Shown: piece by piece, positions 18,186 through 31,542 of the stretch
How positions within the stretch are numbered: the stretch's first letter is position 1
Layout of the letters: each line of letters opens with the position of its first letter
Assembly: GCF_024757985.1 (NCBI RefSeq)
Contig: NZ_CP103289.1
Location: 3,286,001-3,350,000 of the forward strand
Length of the DNA: 64,000 nucleotides
Source: Cellulomonas sp. NS3
Lineage (GTDB): Bacteria; Actinomycetota; Actinomycetes; Actinomycetales; Cellulomonadaceae
Reading direction: 5' to 3'
Notes under the pieces: model-generated
Database searches by the model: none
The model's input: only the letters and a program-made list of their open reading frames with translations
What the model was told of the DNA's origin: nothing
Translations under genes and position numbers: made by a program

Positions 18186-20720
18186 ATGATCACGCAGGAC
18201 CTTCACGAGGGTTGGACGCTCCGCGCGGCAGGCGGCCCCGTCCCCGACGCGATCGCGGGCCGGACGGTCCCCGCGTCCGTCCCGGGCAGCGCGCACACCG
18301 ACCTCCTCGCCGCGGGCCTGATCCCGGACCCGTACCTCGACCGCAACGAGGCCGAGCTCGTCTGGGCGCACCGGGCCGACTGGCAGTACGACCTGACGTT
18401 CGCGACGCAGGAGCCGGCGCCCGACGAGCGCGTGGACCTGGTCTTCGAGGGCCTCGACACGGTCGCCACCGTCTCGCTCGACGGCACCGTCGTCGCCCGC
18501 ACCGCGAACCAGCACCGCTCCTACCGCGTCGACGTGCGCGGGGGCCTGGTGTCGGGTGAGCACGCGCTGTCCGTGCACTTCCGGTCGGCGCTCGAGCACG
18601 CCGAGGCCGAGCGTGAGCGGCTCGGCGCGCGGCCCGCCGCGTACGACCACCCGTTCAACATGGTCCGGAAGATGGCGTGCAGCTTCGGCTGGGACTGGGG
18701 CCCGGACCTGCAGACCGCCGGGATCTGGAAGCCGGTGCGGCTCGAGCGGTGGCGCACCGCGCGGCTCGCGCAGGTCCGCCCCCTCGTCACCGTCGACCCC
18801 ACGGGCACCGGGCGCGTCGCCGTGCACGTCGACGTCGAGCGCTCGGGCCTCGCCGGGTCGCGCGACGCGGAGCTCGTGGTCCGGGCGACGGTGCACGGCG
18901 CCGAGGCGACCGTGACCCTCGAGGCCGGCGCGACCACGGCGGTCGTCCACCTGGAGGTGCCGGAGGCGCCGCTGTGGTGGCCCGCCGGTCACGGCGCGCA
19001 GCCGCTGAGCGACCTCGACGTCACGCTCGACGTCGCCGACTCCGGCGGCGCCCCGGGCGGCGTGGCGCTCGGCGCCCCGCTCGACACCTGGCACCGGCGC
19101 ATCGGCTTCCGCACCGTCGAGCTCGACACCTCGGCCGACGAGAGCGGGACGGCCTTCACGTTCCGGATCAACGGCCGCCCGGTCTTTGTCAAGGGCGCCA
19201 ACTGGATCCCCGACGACCACTTCCTCACCCGCATCACCCGCGAACGCATCGCCCGCCGCGTCGACCAGGCTCTCGGCGCGCACCTCAACCTGCTGCGCGT
19301 GTGGGGTGGCGGGATCTACGAGACCGAGGACTTCTACGACGTCTGCGACGAGAAGGGGATCCTCGTCTGGCAGGACTTCCTGCTCGCGTGCTCCGCCTAC
19401 CCGGAGGAGGACCCGCACTGGTCCGAGCTCGAGGCGGAGGCCCGCGAGAACGTCGCGCGCCTGACCCCGCACCCCTCGCTCGTGCTGTGGAACGGCGGCA
19501 ACGAGAACCTCTGGGGCTTCATGGACTGGGGCTGGCAGGAGAAGCTCGAGGGCCGCACGTGGGGCCACCGCTACTACACCGAGCTCTTCCCGCGCGTCGT
19601 CGCCGAGCTCGACCCGACGCGTCCGTACTCCGACGGCAGCCCGTACTCCCCCGGGTTCGCGCTCGACGTCGTGCACCCGAACGACCCCGACCACGGCACG
19701 CACCACGAGTGGGAGGTGTGGAACCGGGTCGACTACGCCGCGTACCGGGCGGACGTCCCGCGGTTCTGCTCGGAGTTCGGGTTCCAGGGACCGCCGACGT
19801 GGTCGACGCTGCAGCGCGCGGTCCGCAACCCCGACGGCGCGCCGCTCGCCAAGACCGACCCCGTCTTCCTGCTGCACCAGAAGGCGGAGGACGGCAACGG
19901 CAAGCTCGACCGCGGCCTCGCGCCGCACCTCGGTGTCCCCGAGGCCTTCGCCGACTGGCACTGGGCGACCCAGCTCAACCAGGCCCGCGCCGTCGCCTAC
20001 GCGATCGAGCACTACCGCTCGTGGTGGCCGCGCACCGCCGGGGCGGTCGTGTGGCAGCTCAACGACTGCTGGCCGGTGACCTCGTGGGCCGCGGTCGACG
20101 GCGACGAGCGACCCAAGCCGCTCTGGTACGCGCTCCGCAACGCGAACGCGCCGCGCCTGCTCACCGTGCAGCAGCGCGACGGCCACGACGCGCTCGTCGC
20201 GGTCAACGACACCGGCGACCTGTGGCACGCGACGATGCACGTCTCGCGCCAGCGCCTCGACGGCACAACGCTCGCGGAGGCCACGATGGACGTCCGCGTC
20301 GGCGCGCGCTCGGTGACCGCGCTGCCGCTGCCCGCGGACCTCGCGGCCCCTGGCGACCCGGCCGCCGAGGTGCTGGTCGCCCGCCTCGACGGGGTCACGA
20401 CCGTGCACACCTGGGTCGAGGACGTCGACCTCGCGCTCGACCCAGCACCGCTCGAGGCGACGGTGACGGGCGTCGAGGGCGGCTACCGGGTCGACGTGGT
20501 GGCCCGCTCGCTCGCCCGCGACGTGACGATCCTGGCCGACCGCGTCGACCCGGCGGCGACCGTCGACGAGGCGCTCGTGACGCTCCCGGCGGGCGGCCGT
20601 GCGTCGTTCCGGGTGCGCACCTCGGCCCGGCTCAGCGCCGCGGACCTGACGGACCCGGCGGTGCTGCGGACGGCGAACGACCTGGCACCCCTGCGAGCGG
20701 CCGTCCGGACGCCGGCCTGA
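18186..20720 (+). CDS. GH2 beta-mannosidase
   Basis: The 844-residue enzyme would release mannose from the non-reducing end of beta-1,4-manno-oligosaccharides. An N-terminal sugar-binding domain (LVFEGLDTVATVSLDG) is followed by the GH2 barrel with MVRKMACSFGWDWGP, LLRVWGGGIYETEDFY, acid/base Glu440 in WNGGNENLWG and nucleophile Glu530 in FCSEFGFQGPP. The segment WQLNDCWPVTSWAAVD is also typical of beta-mannosidases. Length matches the family (about 820-890). No signal peptide is present. The ATG at 18186 follows GGAGCGGGCCGACG. It is followed 58 nt later by the HTH-less LacI-type gene. Confidence 0.93.
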   Translation: MITQDLHEGWTLRAAGGPVPDAIAGRTVPASVPGSAHTDLLAAGLIPDPYLDRNEAELVWAHRADWQYDLTFATQEPAPDERVDLVFEGLDTVATVSLDGTVVARTANQHRSYRVDVRGGLVSGEHALSVHFRSALEHAEAERERLGARPAAYDHPFNMVRKMACSFGWDWGPDLQTAGIWKPVRLERWRTARLAQVRPLVTVDPTGTGRVAVHVDVERSGLAGSRDAELVVRATVHGAEATVTLEAGATTAVVHLEVPEAPLWWPAGHGAQPLSDLDVTLDVADSGGAPGGVALGAPLDTWHRRIGFRTVELDTSADESGTAFTFRINGRPVFVKGANWIPDDHFLTRITRERIARRVDQALGAHLNLLRVWGGGIYETEDFYDVCDEKGILVWQDFLLACSAYPEEDPHWSELEAEARENVARLTPHPSLVLWNGGNENLWGFMDWGWQEKLEGRTWGHRYYTELFPRVVAELDPTRPYSDGSPYSPGFALDVVHPNDPDHGTHHEWEVWNRVDYAAYRADVPRFCSEFGFQGPPTWSTLQRAVRNPDGAPLAKTDPVFLLHQKAEDGNGKLDRGLAPHLGVPEAFADWHWATQLNQARAVAYAIEHYRSWWPRTAGAVVWQLNDCWPVTSWAAVDGDERPKPLWYALRNANAPRLLTVQQRDGHDALVAVNDTGDLWHATMHVSRQRLDGTTLAEATMDVRVGARSVTALPLPADLAAPGDPAAEVLVARLDGVTTVHTWVEDVDLALDPAPLEATVTGVEGGYRVDVVARSLARDVTILADRVDPAATVDEALVTLPAGGRASFRVRTSARLSAADLTDPAVLRTANDLAPLRAAVRTPA

Positions 20721-20765
20721 CGCCCGTCACCCGGAGGGCGGCGGGGCGGTGCGTGCCGGCAGGTC

Positions 20766-20771
20766 TAGGCT
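20766..20771 (+). promoter_or_regulatory. Putative -10 hexamer TAGGCT, leaderless
   Basis: TAGGCT is followed by 7 nt and then the GTG at 20779. It gives the LacI-type gene its own possible promoter inside the short gap after the beta-mannosidase gene. Confidence 0.4.
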
Positions 20772-20778
20772 GGCGGAC

Positions 20779-21639
20779 GTGAAGAGCAGGGCGGACGCCG
20801 TCGGACTCGTGCTGGCGCGCCCCGCCCGCATGCTCGGTCTCGAGCCCTTCTTCATGGAGCTCATCGCCGGCATCGAGGAGACCCTCGCCGCGGACGGCCG
20901 CTCGCTGCTGCTGCACGTGGTCCCCGACCACGAGGCCGAGATCCGCGCGTACCGGCGCTGGGGGCAGGGCGAGATGGTCGACGCGGTCGTCGTGGTCAAC
21001 CTCGTCGACGACGACCCCCGCCTGCCGGTCCTCCTCGAGCTGGGCATCCCGACCGTCGTGGTCGGCGGGCCGCGCGGCGACCTGCCGTTCTCGAACGTCT
21101 GGATCGACAACGCCCAGGTCACGCGCGACGCGGTCCGGCACCTCGTCGCGCTCGGGCACCGTGACATCGCGCGGGTCAGCGGCCCGCACGCGCTCGCGCA
21201 CACCCAGGACCGTACGGACGCGTTCGTCGGCGAGTGCGAGCGGCTCGGCGTGCACGGCACGGTGCTCGAGGGCGACTACACCGAGGCGTCGGGCACGCGG
21301 GCGACGCGCGCGCTGCTCGGCCGCCGGGGTGCCCCCTCCGCCATCGTCTACGACAACGACGTCATGGCCGTCGCCGGGCTCGGCGTGGCCGGCGAGATGG
21401 GCGTGCCCGTCCCGGAGCGGCTGTCGCTGCTCGCGTGGGACGACTCGGCGCTGTGCCGGCTCGCGCACCCCCCGCTGTCTGCGATGAGCCTGGACGTGCA
21501 CGCGATGGGCACCCAGGTGGCCGACTGCGTGCTCAACGTCGTCGCGGGCGGCCCCGTCGCCTCCTACGAGGCGAAGCTCCCCCGCCTCGTCACACGCGGC
21601 ACGACCGCAGCGTTCGTTCCGGCGCCGGCGGCCGGCTGA
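20779..21639 (+). CDS. LacI-type effector-binding protein lacking the DNA-binding domain
   Basis: The 286-residue product is a complete LacI-family ligand-binding (periplasmic-binding-protein-like) domain. It starts at ADAVGLVLARPARM and runs through the dimer and ligand segments (AVRHLVALGHRDIARVSGP; AIVYDNDVMAVAGLGVAGEMG; LSLLAWDDSALCRLAHPPLS). A normal LacI repressor has a helix-turn-helix and hinge of about 55 residues before this point. Here there is no room: only 58 nt separate the GTG from the beta-mannosidase stop, and the in-frame extension back to an ATG at 20749 adds just ten residues. It lacks a signal peptide. It may act as a co-regulator, a heterodimer partner of another LacI protein, or a remnant. 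Confidence 0.75.
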   Translation: MKSRADAVGLVLARPARMLGLEPFFMELIAGIEETLAADGRSLLLHVVPDHEAEIRAYRRWGQGEMVDAVVVVNLVDDDPRLPVLLELGIPTVVVGGPRGDLPFSNVWIDNAQVTRDAVRHLVALGHRDIARVSGPHALAHTQDRTDAFVGECERLGVHGTVLEGDYTEASGTRATRALLGRRGAPSAIVYDNDVMAVAGLGVAGEMGVPVPERLSLLAWDDSALCRLAHPPLSAMSLDVHAMGTQVADCVLNVVAGGPVASYEAKLPRLVTRGTTAAFVPAPAAG

Positions 21640-21763
21640 ACGCCGGGTTCAGCGCCGCCCGCGACCACCGACTTCCGCTCCGATCGGGCCCTGACCAGGG
21701 ACTCCACCCCGGCGCGACGCCGTGTCCCATGCGGCCCGGGCCTCCTGGTGGTTGGGTAGGGAC

Positions 21764-23947
21764 ATGAGCCGATCGGACGACCTCCCCAGCGTTCCCGTGT
21801 CCTCGGACGTCCTCTCCGCCGTCGCGCACGGGACGTCCCACGACCCGCACGCGGTGCTCGGCGCACACGTGGGTGACGGGGGCGTGACGATCCGCACCCT
21901 GCGCCCGTTCGCGGACGCGGTGGTCGTCGTCACCGACCGCGGCGAGGTGCCCGCCCGGCACGAGCAGGACGGGGTCTGGGTCGCGGTGGTCGCGGGCGAC
22001 CAGGTCCCCGACTACCGCCTCGACGTGACCTACGGCGACGTCACGACGCGGCACGACGACCCGTACCGGTTCATCCCGACCGTCGGCGAGCTCGACCGCC
22101 ACCTCATCCGCGAGGGTCGCCACGAGCAGCTGTGGACGGTGCTCGGCGCCAACACCCGCACCTACCCGGGCGTGCTCGGCGAGGTGCAGGGGACGTCGTT
22201 CGCGGTGTGGGCGCCCAACGCGGTCGCCGTCCGCGTCGTCGGGGACTTCAACCACTGGCACGGCTCGACCCACGCGCTCCGCTCCCTCGGCGAGAGCGGC
22301 GTCTGGGAGATCTTCGTCCCCGGGGTCGGCGCGGGCGCGCGCTACAAGTTCGAGATCCTCGGCCGCGACGGCTCGTGGCGCCAGAAGGCCGACCCGCTCG
22401 CGAAGGGCACCGAGATCCCGCCGGCCACGGCGTCGGTCGTCGTCGAGTCCGCGTTCGAGTGGGGCGACACCGACTGGCTCGTCGCTCGCACGGAGCGCGA
22501 CCCGCACACCGCCCCCATGAGCGTCTACGAGGTGCACCTCGGCTCGTGGCGCCAGGGCCTGTCGTACCGCGACCTCGCCGCACAGCTCACCGATTACGTG
22601 CTCGAGCTCGGGTTCACGCACGTCGAGCTCCTGCCCGTCTCCGAGCACCCGTTCGGCGGCTCGTGGGGCTACCAGGTGTCGAGCTACTACGCGCCGACGT
22701 CGCGCTTCGGGCACCCGGACGACTTCCGGTACCTCGTCGACACCCTGCACCGCGCCGGCATCGGCGTCCTGCTCGACTGGGTCCCGGCGCACTTCCCCAA
22801 GGACGAGTGGGCCCTCGCCCGGTTCGACGGCACCCCGCTCTACGAGCACCCCGACCCGCTGCGCGGCGAGCAGCCCGACTGGGGCACCTACGTCTTCGAC
22901 TTCGGCCGCGCCGAGGTCCGCAACTTCCTCGTGGCGAACGCCACCTACTGGCTCGAGGAGTTCCACGTCGACGGCCTCCGGGTCGACGCCGTCGCCTCGA
23001 TGCTCTACCTCGACTACTCGCGCCAGGCCGGCCAGTGGCGGCCGAACGTGCACGGCGGCCGCGAGAACCTCGAGGCCATCTCGTTCCTGCAGGAGGCCAA
23101 CGCCACCGCCTACCGGCGCAACCCCGGGACGATGATGATCGCCGAGGAGTCCACCGCCTGGCCCGGCGTGACGGCCCCGACGAACGCCGACGGCCTCGGG
23201 TTCGGGCTGAAGTGGAACATGGGCTGGATGAACGACACCCTCCGCTACCTGGCGGAGACGCCGATCAACCGCCGGTACCACCACCACGAGATCACCTTCT
23301 CGATGGTCTACGCGTACTCCGAGCGCTTCATCCTGCCGATCAGCCACGACGAGGTCGTGCACGGCAAGGGGTCGCTGCTGCGCAAGATGCCGGGCGACGA
23401 GTGGCAGCAGCTCGCCGGCGTCCGCTCGCTGCTGGCGTACCAGTGGTCGCACCCGGGCAAGCAGCTGCTCTTCATGGGCAGCGAGTTCGCCCAGTCGTCC
23501 GAGTGGGCCGAGGGCCGCAGCCTCGACTGGCACGAGCTCGACCACGGCGGACACCGCGGCGTGCACACGCTCGTCCGCGACCTCAACGCGCTCTACAAGG
23601 AGCACTCCGCGCTGTGGCAGCTGGACCACTCGCCCGCAGGCTTCGAGTGGCTCACGTCCGACGACGCCGACCACAACCTGCTCGCGCTCCTGCGCCGTGA
23701 CGCCGCCGGCGGCGTCGTCGCCGTGGTGGTCAACTTCGCGGGCACACCCCACGAGGACTACCGCCTGCCGCTGCCCTCGGGCGGTCGCTGGCGGGAGGCC
23801 CTCAACACGGACGCCGACATCTACGGCGGCTCCGGCGTCGGGAACCTGGGCTCCGTCCAGGCGGAAGCCGTGCCGCTGCACGGCCGGGCCTTCTCGGCGA
23901 CGCTGCGGGTGCCGCCGCTCGGGGCGCTGTACCTCATCCCCGAGTGA
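21764..23947 (+). CDS. glgB: 1,4-alpha-glucan branching enzyme
   Basis: GlgB makes alpha-1,6 branches in the glucan produced by GlgE. The 727-residue product has an N-terminal beta-sandwich ([21 protein letters not shown]), the CBM48 segment ([22 protein letters not shown]), then the GH13 barrel with nucleophile Asp408 in [16 protein letters not shown], acid/base Glu461 in [13 protein letters not shown], and Asp529 in [11 protein letters not shown]. Length is normal. The ATG at 21764 gives the expected N-terminus; an earlier ATG at 21722 would add 14 residues. It is the fourth gene of the GlgE pathway but is separated from mak by the oligosaccharide locus. Confidence 0.95.
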   Translation: MSRSDDLPSVPVSSDVLSAVAHGTSHDPHAVLGAHVGDGGVTIRTLRPFADAVVVVTDRGEVPARHEQDGVWVAVVAGDQVPDYRLDVTYGDVTTRHDDPYRFIPTVGELDRHLIREGRHEQLWTVLGANTRTYPGVLGEVQGTSFAVWAPNAVAVRVVGDFNHWHGSTHALRSLGESGVWEIFVPGVGAGARYKFEILGRDGSWRQKADPLAKGTEIPPATASVVVESAFEWGDTDWLVARTERDPHTAPMSVYEVHLGSWRQGLSYRDLAAQLTDYVLELGFTHVELLPVSEHPFGGSWGYQVSSYYAPTSRFGHPDDFRYLVDTLHRAGIGVLLDWVPAHFPKDEWALARFDGTPLYEHPDPLRGEQPDWGTYVFDFGRAEVRNFLVANATYWLEEFHVDGLRVDAVASMLYLDYSRQAGQWRPNVHGGRENLEAISFLQEANATAYRRNPGTMMIAEESTAWPGVTAPTNADGLGFGLKWNMGWMNDTLRYLAETPINRRYHHHEITFSMVYAYSERFILPISHDEVVHGKGSLLRKMPGDEWQQLAGVRSLLAYQWSHPGKQLLFMGSEFAQSSEWAEGRSLDWHELDHGGHRGVHTLVRDLNALYKEHSALWQLDHSPAGFEWLTSDDADHNLLALLRRDAAGGVVAVVVNFAGTPHEDYRLPLPSGGRWREALNTDADIYGGSGVGNLGSVQAEAVPLHGRAFSATLRVPPLGALYLIPE

Positions 23948-23990
23948 GCCCTCATCCCCGAATGAGCTGACTCCGTCCACGACGCGATCG

Positions 23991-24019
23991 AGGCGCCGGC
24001 CCTCCGTGGGCCGGCGCCT
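23991..24019 (+). terminator. Hairpin terminator of glgB
   Basis: AGGCGCCGGCC (23991-24001) pairs perfectly with 24009-24019 over 11 bp with a 7-nt loop, and TCGTCGTCT follows. It lies 44 nt after the glgB stop. Confidence 0.7.
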
Positions 24020-24289
24020 TCGTCGTCTGCCCCGAGGGCCCATGAGACGTCGCTCGGTGCGCCGCTCCATGACCGAGCAGCAGCACGACCAAGCAGCAGC
24101 ACGACCAAGGCCACGAGCACTGCGGGGACACCACCACTCGCATGTGCGGCGGTGCGCCCGCCATCTGCCCTGCAGGCGGTGCCCGGCGCGCTGCCTTCGA
24201 GGGGGTGCGGGGTGGTTGGGTGCGCCGGTGCGGACGGGTGGTTGCCGGCGGTGTGCGCGCGGGGGGCGCGCGGGCGTGTTCCGGGCATA
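24020..24289. other. Non-coding stretch between glgB and the rRNA operon
   Basis: About 270 nt between the glgB terminator and the rRNA terminator. Short open frames exist on both strands, but none has a plausible start, ribosome binding site or recognisable product. A direct repeat, AGCAGCACGACCA (24079-24091 and 24096-24108), is visible. Nothing else supported. Confidence 0.4.
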
Positions 24290-24325
24290 CAGAAAGAGCC
24301 ACCCCAGCTGGGGTGGCTCTTTCTG
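24290..24325. terminator. rRNA operon terminator, perfect 36-nt palindrome
   Basis: CAGAAAGAGCCACCCCAG (24290-24307) is followed directly by its exact reverse complement (24308-24325). Read on the minus strand it follows the 5S gene and contains a T-rich arm. It stops rRNA transcription and, from the other side, any read-through from glgB. Confidence 0.8.
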
Positions 24326-24330
24326 AATGG

Positions 24331-24449
24331 TGTCCGGCGGCGACCTACTCTCCCACACCCTGGCGAGTGCAGTACCATCGGCGCTGAAGGGCTTAGCTTC
24401 CGGGTTCGGAATGGGACCGGGCGTTTCCCCTTCGCTATGACCGCCGTAA
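24331..24449 (-). rRNA. rrf: 5S ribosomal RNA
   Basis: Read on the minus strand the gene begins TTACGGCGGTCATAGCG and contains the conserved CCCATTCCGAACCCGGAAG loop and the closing GTGGGAGAGTAGGTCGCCGCC. Length is about 119 nt. Ends are placed by the pairing terminal stem and may be off by 1-3 nt. Confidence 0.95.
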
Positions 24450-24532
24450 CTCTGTCGAGTTATGACTTCACGGGAGTTCCCGTTCGTCTCTCGGGAACCG
24501 CACAGTGGACGCGTCGCACAAAAGTATTGTGG

Positions 24533-29587
<5,055 letters not shown>

Positions 29588-29804
29588 TGTCTACATGGCA
29601 CCCCACCGCCGAAACGGCAAGGCAACCGACACACGAAACAGCCCCGAATCACTCCGGGACCAGTTGAATTCGGCTTCATGAGGACCGCACCCCCACGGAG
29701 GCGGAAGACGATCCCCAGTCAACCAAGACTCACCACACGAGACCACCCGACCAAACGGCCGAACAACCCCGCCGATGAACCATCTTGGCATCGACTACTT
29801 GGCA

Positions 29805-29822
29805 CACTGTTGAGTTCTCAAG
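29805..29822 (-). promoter_or_regulatory. rRNA leader element, boxA/processing-like
   Basis: On the minus strand this reads CTTGAGAACTCAACAGTG, closely matching an element in the 16S-23S spacer (27671-27688). Such paired sequences before 16S and 23S are known in actinobacterial rRNA operons and are linked to antitermination and RNase III processing. Confidence 0.5.
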
Positions 29823-29981
29823 GAGCAGACGCTCATCCATCCAGGTCCTTCGACCCATCCGGAGGCAACTTCTCAATCTTACGTGCTTCCCTCGTCCCCG
29901 TCAACCCGCTCTTCCGAGCCGGTCTTCGGTGGGAGTTCCGCTCCGAGCACGCCAGGTGAGGCGGAAGACCGCCTCGGACGA

Positions 29982-30070
29982 GCTCGGGGTGTGGCTGCCT
30001 CGGTGGGACCGACCACCAGGAGCGTTCCTGGTGTCCGTTCCTCCCTGCCGGGCGGCCTGCTGAACCTTAC
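29982..30070 (-). repeat. Promoter-leader module, copy B
   Basis: Shares with 30198-30286 the blocks GCCTCGGTGGGACC, CCACCAGGA, and CTGGTGTCCGTTCCTCCCTG, and both end in a -10-like TAAG(G)TT on the minus strand (here TAAGGT, 30064-30069). The -35 of this copy is poor (TCACGG at 17-nt spacing). Confidence 0.6.
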
Positions 30071-30197
30071 CTGAGCTTCTCGCTCTCCGTGACCACCCGC
30101 TCGGGGCGATCCGGTCCGGCCCGCTGGGCCGATCCGAGGAGAGAGACTAGCTCATCCCGAGCGTGTCTCGACCGGCGCCAGAAGCGCCTCGGTGACT

Positions 30198-30286
30198 GCT
30201 CGGGGGTGGCCGCCTCGGTGGGACCAGCCACCAGGATGACTCGCTGGTGTCCGTTCCTCCCTGCCGGGCGACATCGAGAAACTTAC
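30198..30286 (-). repeat. Promoter-leader module, copy A
   Basis: This is the promoter-proximal copy of the module at 29982-30070, including the same 20-nt leader block CTGGTGTCCGTTCCTCCCTG read on the plus strand. It adjoins the best rRNA promoter. Duplication gives the rRNA operon tandem start points. Confidence 0.6.
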
Positions 30287-30308
30287 GCAGCGGCCCGACG
30301 GCGGTCAA
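30280..30308 (-). promoter_or_regulatory. rRNA promoter P1
   Basis: On the minus strand TTGACC (30308-30303) is separated by exactly 17 nt from TAAGTT (30285-30280). This is the closest match to the sigma-70-type consensus in the region, and it is oriented to the 16S gene. Confidence 0.7.
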
Positions 30309-30455
30309 GTTGCGCCGAGGTGACGGCCGTCACGTGCGCCGGCCCCCGGTCGGTGGTGCGCCGCGGCCAGCTCCGCGTCGCCGCGACCGCGCACGCGGCC
30401 GGCGGCTGATCCCCTGCGTGCTGCGTCGGGCGGGGCCCCGGATCACGTCAGCACG

Positions 30456-30488
30456 ACGCCCGGCCCACCGTCGAGGTGGACCGGGCGT
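30456..30488 (-). terminator. Terminator of the thioredoxin/TPR operon
   Basis: ACGCCCGGCCCACC (30456-30469) pairs with GGTGGACCGGGCGT (30475-30488) with one mismatch and a 5-nt loop, about 80 nt after the stop at 30570. Confidence 0.6.
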
Positions 30489-30569
30489 GGTCGAGGGTGC
30501 CGGGTGCGCCGCCGGGAGCGAATCCCCAGGCGCTCCCCCGGCGCGGGTGCGGAGTTGGGGCGCCGCGGC

Positions 30570-31514
30570 TCAGTACAGGGCGTTCGCCAGCGCACGGCGG
30601 GCGGCGCCGACGCGCGGGTCCTCCGAGCCGACCACCTCGAACAGCTCGACGAGGTGCAGCCGCACGCGCTCGCGCTCCGGCCCTGCCGTGACCCGCACGA
30701 GGTCGACGAGCCGGCCGAACGCATCCTCGATCTTCCCGCCGAGGACGTCGAGGTCGGCGACGAGCAGCTGCGCCGCGACGTCACGCGGGTCGTCCGCCGC
30801 AGCACGCCGGGCGGCGTTGAGGTCCGCGTCGCGGGTCCGGGAGAGGAGCCCGACCTGCGCCAGGCCCGCCCGGGCCATCGCGTCACGGGGGTTCTCCCGG
30901 AGCGCCTGGGAGTACGCCTCCTGCGCGGCGGGGAGGTCGTCGCGCTCGATCGCGTCGTACGCCGCCTGGTGCAGCGGCGGGAGCGGCGGCTCCTCGGGCT
31001 CGTCCGTCGCGGCTGCGCCCGTGCCCGGCACGGTGCCCGTCACGCCGTTGGCCGCCGCGGCCGCGATCACCTGGTCGATCACCCCGCGGACCTGCTCGAT
31101 CGGGTACGCGCCCTGGAACAGCGGGAGGGGCTGGCCGGCGACGACGGCGACCGCGACGGGGAGCGACTGCGGCGACTGGACGCCGAACGCCCGCGCGATC
31201 TGCGGGTTCGCCTCACCGTCGATACGGGCGAGCAGGAAGCGGCCCGCGTACTCGTCGGCGAGCGTGCCGAGGTCGGCTGCGAGACCGACGCTGACCTGGC
31301 TCCACGGCGCCCAGAGCAGGACCACGACCGGGTACGTCGTCGAGTCCTGGACGAGCTGGCCGAACGACGCCTCGTCCACGTCCACCACGAAGCCACCGGC
31401 AGCCGGCGGCCCGCCCGGCGCACCGGGCGGCGGCGTGCTCGGTCGGGCGAGCGACGACAGGTCGATCGCCCCGCGCACGTCGAGTCGAGGCTGGGGGGCG
31501 GACGGCTGGCTCAT
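30570..31514 (-). CDS. Cysteine-free thioredoxin-fold protein with TPR-like C-terminus (CnoX/YbbN-like)
   Basis: The 314-residue product has a Pro-rich N-terminus, then a thioredoxin fold (FVVDVDEASFGQLVQ; VVVLLWAPWSQVS; FLLARIDGEANPQIARAFGVQSPQSLPVAVAV) at about 42-145. This is followed by an acidic linker and helical TPR-like repeats (AYDAIERDDLPAAQEAYSQALRENP). The loop where WCxxC should be reads WAPWSQVS, and the whole protein contains no cysteine, so it cannot be a redox enzyme. E. coli CnoX/YbbN has the same domain order and is a holdase that works with chaperones; a chaperone role is inferred here. The ATG at 31514 has AGGAG 9 nt upstream. It is the last gene of a three-gene operon. 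Confidence 0.85.
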   Translation of the reverse strand: MSQPSAPQPRLDVRGAIDLSSLARPSTPPPGAPGGPPAAGGFVVDVDEASFGQLVQDSTTYPVVVLLWAPWSQVSVGLAADLGTLADEYAGRFLLARIDGEANPQIARAFGVQSPQSLPVAVAVVAGQPLPLFQGAYPIEQVRGVIDQVIAAAAANGVTGTVPGTGAAATDEPEEPPLPPLHQAAYDAIERDDLPAAQEAYSQALRENPRDAMARAGLAQVGLLSRTRDADLNAARRAAADDPRDVAAQLLVADLDVLGGKIEDAFGRLVDLVRVTAGPERERVRLHLVELFEVVGSEDPRVGAARRALANALY

Positions 31515-31542
31515 CGTGAGGCTCTCCTGGTCGGCGGGCCGG

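Larger units (their letters stand above)
29588..30569 (-). other. rRNA leader and promoter region
   Basis: About 980 nt without a credible gene. It holds the 16S leader with the antitermination/processing-like element at 29805-29822, two similar promoter-leader modules (29982-30070 and 30198-30286), the strongest promoter at 30280-30308, and the terminator of the thioredoxin/TPR operon at 30456-30488. Open frames here lack conserved features. Confidence 0.7.

Noticed and set aside
20720-20778. A hidden HTH exon or frameshifted start for the LacI-type gene
   Set aside because: Only 58 nt are available before the beta-mannosidase stop, and none of the frames encodes an HTH-like sequence.
21757-21762. 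Leaderless -10 box TAGGGA for glgB
   Set aside because: It ends only 1 nt before the ATG, too close for a start site at or before the start codon.
24020-24289. Possible small genes between glgB and the 5S gene
   Set aside because: No ribosome binding site, no recognisable protein and no codon bias in any short frame.
23991-24325. Two neighbouring hairpins as a repeat or mobile-element end
   Set aside because: Each is explained as a terminator, one for glgB and one for the rRNA operon, and they share no sequence.
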